A DNA stretch of 64,000 nt from Protula sp. h YS-2021 (taxonomy: Eukaryota > Annelida > Polychaeta > Sabellida > Serpulidae). Below, piece by piece: positions 1 to 10,137 of the stretch. The stretch spans positions 11,171,543-11,235,542 of the forward strand of contig OX457032.1 of the NCBI GenBank assembly GCA_949752745.1, given 5' to 3'. The notes under the pieces are model-generated. The model searched no databases and was not told where the DNA came from. It saw only the letters and a list, made by a program, of their open reading frames with translations. The position numbers and the translations under genes were made by a program. Each line of letters opens with the position of its first letter. Position 1 is the first letter of the stretch.

Positions 1-383
1 TTCTCCAGCACTGCTGGTCCAGTGTCAAAGGCCTACGGGATTTGCGCCATGCCCCTCCCCCATCCTGGGGGAACGAGATCTGTTTCCACACACCGAGGTC
101 AAAAGGGTGAACCTGGAGAGTCGCTCACTTTCCCAGGATTATGCCCTCATGTCCAGGATGTCCCGATCATCGTTCAAGCGACCTCTGAAGGGCAAACGAT
201 CACAACAGTCCTCGCCGACACAGGCCAAACCGAGTGCCCAACCACAACAGCCCACTGTTAAGTGACCGAAACCCAACTCCGGCAGCAAAACAGAGGGCCC
301 GTCTCCACAGTCGTTCAGGTAGCAACCAATCAAAGTACCGTTACGAGATTCTCTCATCTCCTGTCGATGCTTTAACAAACTTA

Positions 384-1160
384 AAAGAATTGGAAGATTT
401 ACTCTCCTTAAACGCCTCCTTGCCCGTAGGAGGGAGACTAGGAAAGTTTTGGCAGCAATGGGAACAAATGGGGGCGTCTCGAAGGATAGTGCGTTTGCTG
501 AAGAGGGGTTACTCTCTACTTTTCAAACTGGCTCAGATGCCCTATTCCCCTAACCACCCATGCACCAAAACAACTAGTCAGCTCTTACTCCAAGGGGTCG
601 GAAAAGAATCTAGTTCTTCCCGAAATGTTGTTCAGCTTGACAGAAAAACAGGCGATCGAGGAAATGCCAGAAAATCAAATGGACTTTTTCAGCAGGGTTT
701 TTCTTGTCCCTCAATAGATCCAAGGCCGATGCTTATCTCCATATCCCTCTTCACCGCTCGGTAAGAAAATTCCTAGCCTTTCAAGTAGCGAAAAGACGTT
801 CTTGGTTTCTGGCACTTCCTTTCGGTCTGGCTACGATCCCGTACGTTTTCGCCAAGGTCATGAAAGTATTGAAAACATGGGCTCGCCTAGAGAGCATGTT
901 AGTCTTTCAGTATCTGGACGATTGGTTCCTGGCAAATCAAAACAGGCAAGTGACCGAGAACCAAACGATGACGTTAGTTCGAAAGGCACTAGAGGTAGGT
1001 CTAGAAGTAAACTTGGCCAAATCTGAACTAACTCCCAAGCAGGCAATTACTCGTGTAGCAGAATTTTGGAATCTGGCACTAGCAAGAGCGTTCCCTACGC
1101 CAGAACGCTTCCAGAGAATTGCGAAGGCAATAATGAATATCCCCTCCGGGTAAGAATACA
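384..1160 (+). pseudogene. DIRS reverse transcriptase, frameshifted and internally deleted
   Basis: The upstream part (384-705) has the DIRS RT entry motif GGRLGKFWQQWEQMGAS followed by a second motif ending in GYSLLFKLAQMPYS. The downstream part (704-1153, different frame) has DAYLHIPLHRSVRKFLAFQ and the catalytic box FQYLDDWFLA, which contains the two metal-binding aspartates. Between FFSRVFLVPQ (about 690-712) and DAYLHIP the roughly 50 residues normally present in this family are missing, so the two flanks are directly joined by a deletion. It cannot make an active polymerase. Confidence 0.85.
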
Positions 1161-1329
1161 GGCCATGCAATCCCTTTTAGGTCTGTTTGTGGCAACAGAA
1201 AAGACGGTCCCTCTGGGTCGTCTCCATTACAGGCCATTCCAAAGCCAAGTGAGATGGGCGTTGCATCAGGGTCGTTCAGCCACAGCAACGATGCAAGTTT
1301 CACAGGTAATCCTACAAGCCCTACAGTGG

Positions 1330-2035
1330 TGATGCAATGTGCAGGTCATGTCCAAGGGGATGCCGTTTCAACCCCCCATCCCAGAGATAGAGATTGAAAC
1401 AGGGAATCTATTGGCACGGTCAGGTATGGAAGGGCAAGTGGCCTCCCTCGATCCAGACTTACCACATAAATTGGCTGGAGCTCCGGGTATCCAACTCAGA
1501 AACAAAACAGTCCTATTTCAGTTAGACAATTCCACAGCCATATCTAATTTCAACAAACAGGGAGGTACCAAATCACGGTCCCTTTCTAAACTAGCATTTC
1601 AGATTCTCACCAGGGCCCGAGAGGAACGGGTAACTTTTTCAGCCCGTCACTTGGCCTGGAAACTAAACGTTCTAGCGGACTTAACTTAAAGACAGGGTTA
1701 AGTTATCAACACCGACTGATGCCTATCCCATCTGTCGTTTCAGTGGGTAATACACCGGTCACCATGAGGTTCCCCGACTCTGGATCTGTTTGCAAACGGT
1801 ATGACCGCCCAACTTCCCCGGTACGTATCCCCCTGCCCGGATCTAGCAGCCTGGGCAGTGGACTCCCTCAATTGTCAGTGGCCACGGGAAGAAGTTCTGT
1901 ATGCCTATCCCCCAGAGGCAATCTTAGGGCAAGCACTACAAAGGGTAATCGACTTGAAACCACCGTATCTGTTACCCATGGGCACCGGAAGCTCCATGGT
2001 TCGCCCTCCTACTCCATTGCAAGATAGTGAGGTCG
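1330..2035 (+). pseudogene. DIRS RNase H and C-terminal connection region, frameshifted
   Basis: Recognisable pieces in changing frames are GMPFQPPIPEIEIET (about 1360-1400), a WHGQVWKGKW segment in another frame, then FQLDNSTAISNFNKQGGTKS (about 1516-1575) and RHLAWKLNVLADL near 1650-1686. These are RNase H landmarks of DIRS elements. Further on, LDLFANGMTAQLPRYVSP and DLAAWAVDSLNCQW (about 1780-1875) match the conserved region that follows RNase H; a TGA stop in this frame sits at about 1762. At least two frameshifts and one stop are present. Confidence 0.8.
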
Positions 2036-2149
2036 ATACAGATGCCACAAGGAGTTGCTATTACAGCCCCACTGGCAACACTTCCACCCCTCCCCTCACT
2101 TACGGAATCTGCATCTTTGGTGTCTGACCAGTCCTTCTTGAAGAACAAG

Positions 2150-3196
2150 GGCTTCTCCAAACAGCTGAGGGAGAAAATAGTAAACAGTCACATGGGATCT
2201 ACGGCTAAGGTCTACAGGTCTCAGTGGAATAAGTTTGCCACCTGGTGTAGCAGTTGGCTGGACCAGTTTCAGGCTAGCCCAGCAGTGGTAGCGGACTTCC
2301 TCGATCACCTATTCACAGATGAGAAGTTGAAGGTAGGTTCCATCGAGGGCTATAGGGCCGCTATAGGGTCAAGACTTAAAGCGTCAACAGTTTACGACCC
2401 GGGCGAAGATGCAGCCCTGTCACGGCTGGTAAGACATTTTAAAGTAAACTCCCCACCCTGCCCATCCAACATAGCGCAGCGGGACTTATCTTTAGTCTTG
2501 GGGTATCTCGAACGACCAGATAATTTTAGTAAAGACATGATTTCAGCTAAAAATGCAACACTAAGGTTCACGTTTTTATTGGCTTTAGCGTCAGGCAAGA
2601 AAAGAAGTGAGACTCATGCTCTGGACAGAAAGGTAAATAAAGATAAGGGCACTTGGGAGAAGGTCACCCTAGTCTCCTGGGCAGGATTCATAGGAAAAAC
2701 ATATTATGACACAGGGGATGGGAACGTTCGATTACATTACCCTTCCATCCCTGCCAGACGACCCCGATACTGACGGCTTAGCCTCTCTGTGTCCCGTCAA
2801 GGCTTTACGCCAGTATTTGAAAATGTCGGAGGCCAACAGATCGAAGAACCAGAAGGCACTCATCACTTCTTTCATGCCAAAATTTAACAAAGATCTTTCG
2901 AAACAGTCTATCTCAAACTACATTAAAAAGATCAATTTGGCGGCCTATGACGAGGCACAAATTGACCCTAACCCGTCTGGGGAACTTAAGGTCAAGGCCC
3001 ATCAGTAAGGCAAGTAGCTAATTCCCTGAGGGCCGTACATAATAAGTCTCTTTCAGATATATTAAAAGCATGTTGTTGGTCATCCCCCATCAACTCTTTT
3101 GTTAAATATTATCTGAAAGATTTTTCACAGGATGAATTGTCCGGTCTATTCTCATTGAGACCGTTCGTGGCATCAGAAACGACCATTACAGGTTGA
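2150..3196 (+). pseudogene. DIRS tyrosine recombinase, two frames
   Basis: The N-terminal core-binding part begins near STAKVYRSQWNKFATW (about 2195-2245). The catalytic domain carries the box I arginine in ALASGKKRSE (about 2584-2610). The frame changes at about 2700, then again at about 3000 where the HxxR box (an AH followed by VRQVANSLR) straddles the shift. The nucleophile region reads SFVKYYLKDFSQDEL (about 3097-3141) and the reading ends at the TGA at 3194-3196. Catalytic residues survive, but the frame does not. In the family this enzyme integrates a circular cDNA by site-specific recombination. Confidence 0.85.
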
Positions 3197-4560
3197 TGGT
3201 TTCTGTTGCAGATCTGCGTCCCTCAAGTTCAAGAACAAGGGCAAGCAGAAGGGCAACGGGAACAGCAACAACAACAAGCCACGAAAGTAACAACCCGCAA
3301 GAAGGACTTCCCCTTCTTACTTTCGGACCGTTTCGGGCCCGTGCTTATATTAAGCTACGGGCAAACGCTGGGCGTGTATTTCTTAATTAAGCATTCTATA
3401 TATTCCGAGATGTTTATGATAGTATGTGTAATTGGTGCAGCCCAGTCTTCGGTCTTACGACTACTCGGGTGTTTAAAATTCTGAGCTCCTTTCTTCAAGT
3501 CTTTCAGAAAGAAAGGGGGACCGTTTCGGTCTCAAGCGTACCGCAGTGACCATATACCCGTTTGTGTCCGGAAGACCGAAAGACCGGTCTCTTGATCATG
3601 ATACAGGGTACCATAGTGTCATAATGGACCCATGAGACCATAACGGCCCCATGTAGGTAAACAGTCATTTATTTTACGCCGATTCTCAGTAGACTTAGAG
3701 CAATCTAGTCAATCTTTACAGCTTTATTTCGAATAAACGTTATAAATTAAGGGAATTTTGGGGAAGGAAAGTTTTGACAACGGCGTTTCTCTTTTCCAAG
3801 TATTAGCAGCATGTCTTGTCAAGGCACTCCAGTCTTGTTACTCGAAGTGTCAAAGAGTTTAGTTGCGTAAATCTTATGGATTTACGATCTTATTGTAGCA
3901 TTGCTAATAAATTTAATTGTTCAAGAATACATGGCAAGTGAATAGTGAGAACTTGAGGTAGGGATCCATTCGGTGGGCGGTTGGAGGGAGATGGTGATAG
4001 TTCTCAACGATAAGGCATGGCTGGAAGCTTTTCTCATCTCGACTTACAGTTGCTGATATATTTTACTTTGTTTCCAATTTTACCTTATGTTACAAGACCA
4101 GAATGGTACTCTTCCGGACTTTATTTAGGAAATCATTAAAAGAATTGAAACTTAGCTGACAAGTTTGATTTCTTCTTGCACATCGAGTGCCCAGAACTCC
4201 GTTATTTAAATAACGAGCTTTCTTAAGCCACAGTGTAATTTGCGACCTTTTTGGGCAGTTCAAAGAATGAGAGGCTCCCCTACTTCGTATTCAGGTCCCA
4301 TTAAAAGTGGAGATAAGAAAATTCAAAGCTTTTTGCGAACTAAAACTAACGTTTTATTTCGTAAACGAGCTTTTACGAGTAAAAGCGCAATTTGCGTTCT
4401 CCACTTTTAACTTAATTATCCCCTCCCATCCTTCCCCAACTAGTCTGGGCATGTTGTACCGCCGTTTAGGGCTAGAAAGGGAATGGCTATACTGCGAGAC
4501 TAGCAGACGATGTCTCAGTCATTGTGATTGGTCGAAGGATGGATGGAAGGATAAGGGATC
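3197..4560. other. Non-coding; probable DIRS 3' sequence followed by unassigned DNA
   Basis: 3240-3290 is a CAA/AGCAAC-rich stretch that reads as polyglutamine in one frame and is probably part of the element's tail. 3500-3660 is richer in GC and contains several short GACCG/CGGTC inverted motifs, consistent with DIRS terminal sequence but not proof of it. From about 3660 to 4560 I see AT-rich DNA without a gene or clear repeat. Confidence 0.4.
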
Positions 4561-4599
4561 TTGAACTGCAACACAAAAAGTTCTTTTTTATTTTGCGTG

Positions 4600-6440
4600 G
4601 TAAATATTACTGGAAGCACACCCATTAGTTTTGTCACACCCAATTGTGTTGCTCTCTTTTGTCAGACCTTCTTGTGTGCCATCTTTTGTCAGACCGTAAT
4701 GTGTTGCTGTCTTTTGTCATACCATCTTGTGTTGCTGTCTTTAATCAGTCCCTTTTGTGTTGCTGCTTTTATCAGAGCCTCTTGTGTTGCTGCCTTTTGT
4801 CAGACCATATTGTGATGCTGTCTTTTGTCAGAACCTCTTGTGGTACTGTGTTTTATGAAACATTCATGTGTTGTTGCCTTTTGCTAGGCCATCTGCTGCT
4901 GCTGGGCTTTATCAGAGGCTCTTGCATTGCTATCTCTAGTCAGACCTTCTTATGTTCCTGTTTTTTGTCAGATTCTCTTGTGTTGCTGTCTTTTCTTAGA
5001 CCCTCCTGCGTTGCTGTCTATTATCTAACTCTTTTGTGCTGCTCTCTGTTGTCGGACCCCCTTGTATTGCTGTCTTTTGTCAGGGTAATTTTTGTTCTAT
5101 ATTTTGTCAGACCCTCTAGTGTTGTTGGATTTTGTCAGGACCTGTTTTGATTTGCTGTTTTTCTTGAAACCCTGGTGTGTTACCAATTTTTGAGAAACCC
5201 TATTTTGTCGCTGTCTTTTGTCAGATCCTCTTCAGTTGCTCTCTTTTGTCAGACCTTCTTGTGTTACTGTAATTTGTCAGGCCCTCTTGTGTTGCTGTTT
5301 TTGTCAAAGCCTCTTATGTTGCTGCCTTTTCCCAGATCCTATTGTTATGCTGCCTTTTGTCAGAACCTGTTGTGGTACTGTCTTTTGTGAAACACTCATG
5401 TGTTGCTGGCTTTTTTTCAAGCCATCTGGTGTTGCTGTCTTTTGTTATACCATTCTGTGTTGCTGTCTTTTATCAGAGGCTCTTGTCTTGCTATCTCCAG
5501 TCAGACCCTCTTGTGTTGCTGTCTTTTCTCAGGCCGTCTTGTGTCCCTGTCTTTTGCAAGGCTATCTTTTGTTCTGTCTTTTGTCAGACCCTCTAGTGTT
5601 GTTGGATTTTGTCAGGACCTGTTTTGATTTGCTGTTTTTCTTGATACCCTGATGTGTTGCTGATTATTAAAAAACCCTCTTGTGTTGTGGTCTTTTATAA
5701 GACCTTCTGGTGCTGCTGTCTTTTTGTCGGCCATCTTTTGTTGCTGCCTTTTGTTGTTCTGTCTTCTGTTGCCCTTATTTGTCAGTCTTTGCTTTGCTCT
5801 CCTTTGTCAGACCCAGTTGTGTTGCTGTTTTTGTCAGAGCCTCTTGTGTTCTTATGTTGCTGCTTTTGTCAGAATCTCTTGTGTTGCTACCTTTTGTCAG
5901 ACCCTATTGTGATACTGCCTTTTGTCAGAGTCTCTTGTGTTACTGTCTTTTGTCACACCCAGTTGTGTTATTGCTTTAGTCAGAACCTCTTGTGTCGCTT
6001 TCTTTTGTCAGAACCTCTTGTGTCGCTGTCTTTTGTCAGAGCCTCTTGTATCGCTGTCTTTTGTAAGAATCTCTTGTGTTACTGTCTTTTATAAAACATT
6101 CATGTGTTCTTATCTCTTGTCATACCATCTGGTCATGCTGTCTTTTATCAGAGGCTCTTGTCTTGCTATCTCTAATCAGAGCCTCTTGTTTTGCTGTCTT
6201 TTTCTTAGACCTCTTGCGCTGCTGTCTTTTATCTAACTCTTTTGTGTTGCTGTCTATTGTCGGACCCCCTTGTATTGCTGTCTTTAGTCAGGCTATCTTT
6301 TGTTCTGTCTTTTATCAGACACCCTAGTGTTGTTGGCTTTTGTCAGAACCTGTTTTCATTGTGCTGCTGATTTTTAAAAAAACCTCTTTTGTGTCGCTGT
6401 CTTTTGTCAGAGCCTCTTGTGTTGATGTCTTTTCAGACCC
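4600..6440 (+). repeat. 28-bp minisatellite, about 65 degenerate copies, with higher-order structure
   Basis: The unit resembles CTTGTGTTGCTG followed by TCTTTTGTCAGACCCT and repeats every 28 bases. 28 is not a multiple of 3, so each 84-bp block reads through all three frames; this creates long Cys/Leu-rich reading frames that are not genes. Longer blocks recur: a GTTGTTGGATTTTGTCAG block appears near 5118, 5598 and 6330, and a TTTTATCAGAGGCTCTTG block near 4907, 5470 and 6145. The array therefore grew partly by copying multi-unit blocks. Points of divergence are spread along the whole array. Confidence 0.9.
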
Positions 6441-7102
6441 TTTTCTGATAAACTAATTTTAACGGGTTTGTGCCGACAGTGCAGTTTGTGTGTCTGTTCA
6501 GTTAAGGACTATAAAGCTCTGCTGCCTCAAATGCGTTTCGGTTCGCGGACTGTTAAATTCTGAAACGTGCATTGCGCTATGAGTACGTTATATATATATG
6601 TAAGTGTCTCACCATGCTCATTTAAAGTGTCGGAGAAATTAACTAAATGGCATTGTTGATTGAAATTGAAAATGGTACGAGTCAAACTGTGTGGTTTAAA
6701 ACGTACCTTTAATTTTTAAAATATGCAATATTAACATCACAGAGCGTTGTTAACCTTACCGGTGGGGGTTTTTTTATGTCAAGACCTCGATTAGAAACAG
6801 AACACTTGCACTTGCACTGGAGATGTGGGAGAAGCGGGGATTTTCTTCATGCGCCAGAAACGGTCATTATAAGATCGCCTGAGTAGCTTGGACATTGTGC
6901 TAATCTGGACAAAGTTTGTCCCACGCCCTCTTACCGACGAAAAGCATATCATCTGTGTTTACCTTTTTAGGAATTAATTATGCTTCCATAGTGCTCTCGA
7001 AACCATAGTCTCTTTTACAGCTCTGGAACGATCTGAAACTTTAGGGAGCAAGGGGATCTAGAAAAGGGCATAAAAAACTTATTTTTATCAATCTTGTATT
7101 GT
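6441..7102. other. No gene seen
   Basis: AT-rich spacer. I see no exon with splice sites, no long reading frame and no recognisable repeat. Confidence 0.5.
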
Positions 7103-7454
7103 TATTTTTTGTATTACATGTGTTCGTACCCTTTCGATAACAGTTCTTATACCAGACTACTTTTTAAGAATAGGAGCATAAACATAAGAAATAAAAAAGA
7201 TAAAGGATTTGTGAAAACATAAGAAACTAACATACTTTTTCACACAAAAAATACTGTTACCAAAAGGTATTTCATAAGGAATACACATGTATTTTTTGTA
7301 TTACATGTGTTCGTACCCTTTCGATAACAGTTCTTATACCAGACTACTTTTTAAGAATAGGGCCATAAACATAAGAAATAAAAAAGATAAAGGATTTGTG
7401 AAAACACAAGAAACTAACATACTTTTTCACACACAAAATACTGTTACCAAAAGG
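7103..7454 (+). repeat. Tandem duplication, two 165-bp copies spaced 187 bp
   Basis: 7103-7267 and 7290-7454 are nearly identical. They start at TATTTTTTGTATTACATGTG and end at CTGTTACCAAAAGG, and differ at only a few bases (for example GGAGC versus GGGCC near the middle). The near identity indicates a recent event. No gene is associated. Confidence 0.9.
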
Positions 7455-7802
7455 ATGTTTGTTCATACCTTTTACTATACCCAATTGCTCCCCCACCCCT
7501 CAGTTTCAAAATAGTATCGGATCTGTAAAAGGGACTATGGTATTTTTAGGCACTTCCTGGAACTTTGTTGTTTTGAGTTTTCATAAGGAAGTTAAAATTA
7601 AAGGAAATGCGGTATTGAAAAATATAAAGCATGAGTTATAATGTCACGCATGCCTCTGTGACAGACAACACAACAACGAAAGGCAGAATGACACACGTCA
7701 CTGAAATTAAAACAGGTTAGGCCGAAGCACAAAAGATTTAAACACAGTGGAGCTATAATCACTAAGGTACCAAAAACTACCAAACAAAGGCACAGAACGC
7801 TG

Positions 7803-7945
7803 GAACACTACTGTACAGAACACTACTGTACACAATACTACTGTACAGAAAACTACTGTACAGATCAATGCTGTATCGAACACTACTCTACAGACCACTG
7901 CTGTACAGGACATTACTGTATACAACACTACTGTACAGAACACTA
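7803..7945 (+). repeat. 15-bp minisatellite (CACTACTGTACAGAA)
   Basis: About nine copies of a 15-base unit with variants such as CATTACTGTATACAA. A 15-base period keeps one frame open on the minus strand and gives a Val/Cys/Thr-rich pseudo-peptide that I do not regard as coding. Confidence 0.85.
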
Positions 7946-8915
7946 AGACAGAAATGCTTGAGGCTGTTAGAGCTCTAGAGCTGTCAAGTCTGGGATAGGG
8001 GACACAAAAGGCACGTATGCAATATCCTACGTTATAAAGCTTAAGTCAATATAAAATTCGTATTTCTTCTGCAAAGGCTATTTTTATCTATTCTGTTCTC
8101 GCAGAATACAAGTAGATTGCTCAAGGCATGATAATCACGACGGCTTTGAAGTTAATTTAACGTAAGTGTCTTGATACAATACAAAAGAGTTTTGACGAGG
8201 TTACATTATTTCATATAAACATAGTGCAATCCTACCACAACTGAATAGCGATGAGCCTAGTAAGCCACATTCGAGCCTTTCTTTTGTTTTTTTTTCCTTG
8301 AAGAGGCATAATCGTTTTATTAAAAACTGCTTTAGTACTTTTTAGACTTTACATTGCACATGCCATAGATTGGCTAGATTCAACGCTATTCTCCAGATAT
8401 AAATAATACACCAGCACCTAAAACTGTCTAATACCGCTCGACTATAGTGAGGTATATAACCAGTTTGCTTGTGACAGGGAGGTGAGGAGGAGGTCAGCTT
8501 ATCCTAAAATACTTACAACGAATAGTTTCGCATTTTAATTTTGAAACTTTTAATATTGGGCTTCAATTTATCAGAGAGCCATATTTTAATTTGATTTTGA
8601 AAAAGTGGTACAGAAATGCCATTGTTTTAAAAAAATCAATACAGCATTCCTATGCAGAGAAATAACACGTGTTCCTAACATTTCAGCAATATATTTTAAG
8701 ACATTCCAGGTCAGAAGCTGTTTCTCAAAAGCAAAATATTAAATACTTGGCCAAAATAACTCAACTTCGTGCAGAAAAATTTAAGGAACATTTCAGCATT
8801 ATTTTTTTGGGTTAATTTTCCTTTACAGATAGCTATTGTTTCAAATATTTCGAAACTTTTCCAAAAAGCTTTTTTCCAATAAAAACTTGCTTTGCCACTG
8901 ACTTATGAAACAACG
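7946..8915. other. No gene seen
   Basis: AT-rich DNA with scattered stops in all frames and no convincing exon or repeat. Confidence 0.5.
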
Positions 8916-8919
8916 GGCT

Positions 8920-9805
8920 TTGGACAGGAGCCCTCGAGACAAAAGCCAGCGAGACAGTAGCCAGAGGACAGTAGCAAGCAGAGACAGTAACCACCGGAGG
9001 TTCATAAGGCGCCAGACAGAATCCCGCGAGACATTAGCCCGTGGACAGTAGCCTGTGGAGTCAGGCTACCGAGACAGAAGCTACCGAGACAGAAACCCGA
9101 GGGTTTTATTGATTTTCTTTTATTTTCTAATTCATAAAACTCTTAGGTTTTACTTTAAAAACAAATTATTGTCTAGATTACAATTAGCAATTGCAATCAG
9201 CAAAACTATCAATCGCACTGTCATTGTCGAACAACAAAACGTTCTAAATGCATTCAACTGACACATCAATCGCCATTTCATTGTACGATTACAAAACATT
9301 GCGATCATCAAAGATATCAATCGATAATTTACATTCTAATGTTGTGTGCGATGCCGCGTAGAAAATCCAAAATTGTGCGATTTACGTAGTCTGCGAACAC
9401 ACTCATTGCCTCTAGAGTGTGTTTCTGCAGCCAATGCCGATTCTTTTCCAGAATAGATACTTGTGATTTAACCAATAAAATGTAATACCATGTACTTTGA
9501 AAGTAATAATTGCAATTGTGGTATTAATAACACATACTGTGGAATAATTGCAATTTATATTCTCCGAAAGCTATGTGTATGTTCTAATGTTGTAAAATGT
9601 ATGCAAGAAAATAATAAAATAAAATTAAAAATAAATAAATAAAACGGCAGGCTTCTGTCTCGGTGGCTTCTGAACTTCGGGTTACTGTCTCCGCGGGCTA
9701 CTCTCTCCGCGGGCTACTGTCGACGGGCTGCTGTCCACGGCCTATTGTCTCGCGGGCTTGTGTCTCGATGGCTTCCGAACCCCGCGCTACTGTGCGGTAT
9801 CGCCC
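8920..9805. mobile_element. Foldback-like element with inverted arms made of short subrepeats
   Basis: The left arm (about 8920-9110) is a run of degenerate 16-18 bp units of the type GCGAGACAGTAGCC. The right arm (about 9643-9800) is the same unit in reverse complement, such as GCGGGCTACTGTCTCC. The inner ends of both arms finish in the same GTTTTATT sequence facing inward. The roughly 530-bp centre is AT-rich and non-coding. Long inverted repeats composed of tandem subrepeats are the defining structure of Foldback-type elements. No transposase and no clear target-site duplication are seen, so this would be non-autonomous. Confidence 0.7.
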
Positions 9806-10102
9806 TAGCCGTACTTTACTATTTAACGCAATTTAAGAAAAATGATTTTAATTGACTTGGTTTGAATTTACATCTAATCGCATGCTGTGCTACTACAGGG
9901 CTCACAGATGTAGATATGATCACGATTTGCAATTCTTGCGTTGTTGTGATTTTGAATATTACATTCATATTTGAATTTCTAATATCTAGCTTTATAATTT
10001 TCCGTCGCTGTTATACCGCTTATTTTTATGAGACAGTCCCCCCTAATATATAAACTCATGTTCACTTCCTTAAGAGACCATTGCCTTGCGTTGTGTCTGC
10101 AT

Positions 10103-10108
10103 TATATA
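10103..10108 (+). promoter_or_regulatory. Candidate TATA box for C1q gene 1
   Basis: TATATA lies 30 bases upstream of the ATG at 10138. If real, transcription would begin almost at the start codon, leaving a very short 5' leader. The support is position and sequence only. Confidence 0.3.
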
Positions 10109-10137
10109 GAGTTATTTTAGGCGATTTCACTGAAACC

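Larger units (their letters stand above)
1..3196 (+). mobile_element. DIRS-type (tyrosine recombinase) retrotransposon, decayed, 5' end outside window
   Basis: Fragments of reverse transcriptase, RNase H and a tyrosine recombinase lie in that order on the plus strand, which is the arrangement of DIRS retrotransposons. These insert through a recombinase rather than a DDE integrase. The reading frame switches many times and in-frame stops occur, so this copy is dead. No methyltransferase domain, present in many DIRS elements, is visible between RNase H and the recombinase. The 5' end runs off the window. The 3' limit is uncertain; recombinase homology ends at the TGA at 3194-3196, and the terminal repeats could extend to about 3660. 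Family call is from motifs only; the subfamily (DIRS1-like or PAT-like) is not resolved. Confidence 0.85.

Noticed and set aside
4561..6327. Long Cys/Leu-rich reading frames that look like small membrane proteins
   Set aside because: They are by-products of the 28-bp minisatellite; all three frames show the same peptide pattern in rotation.
4600..6440. CRISPR-like array, given regular 28-bp repeats
   Set aside because: Units are contiguous and all alike with no unique spacers, and the window is eukaryotic.
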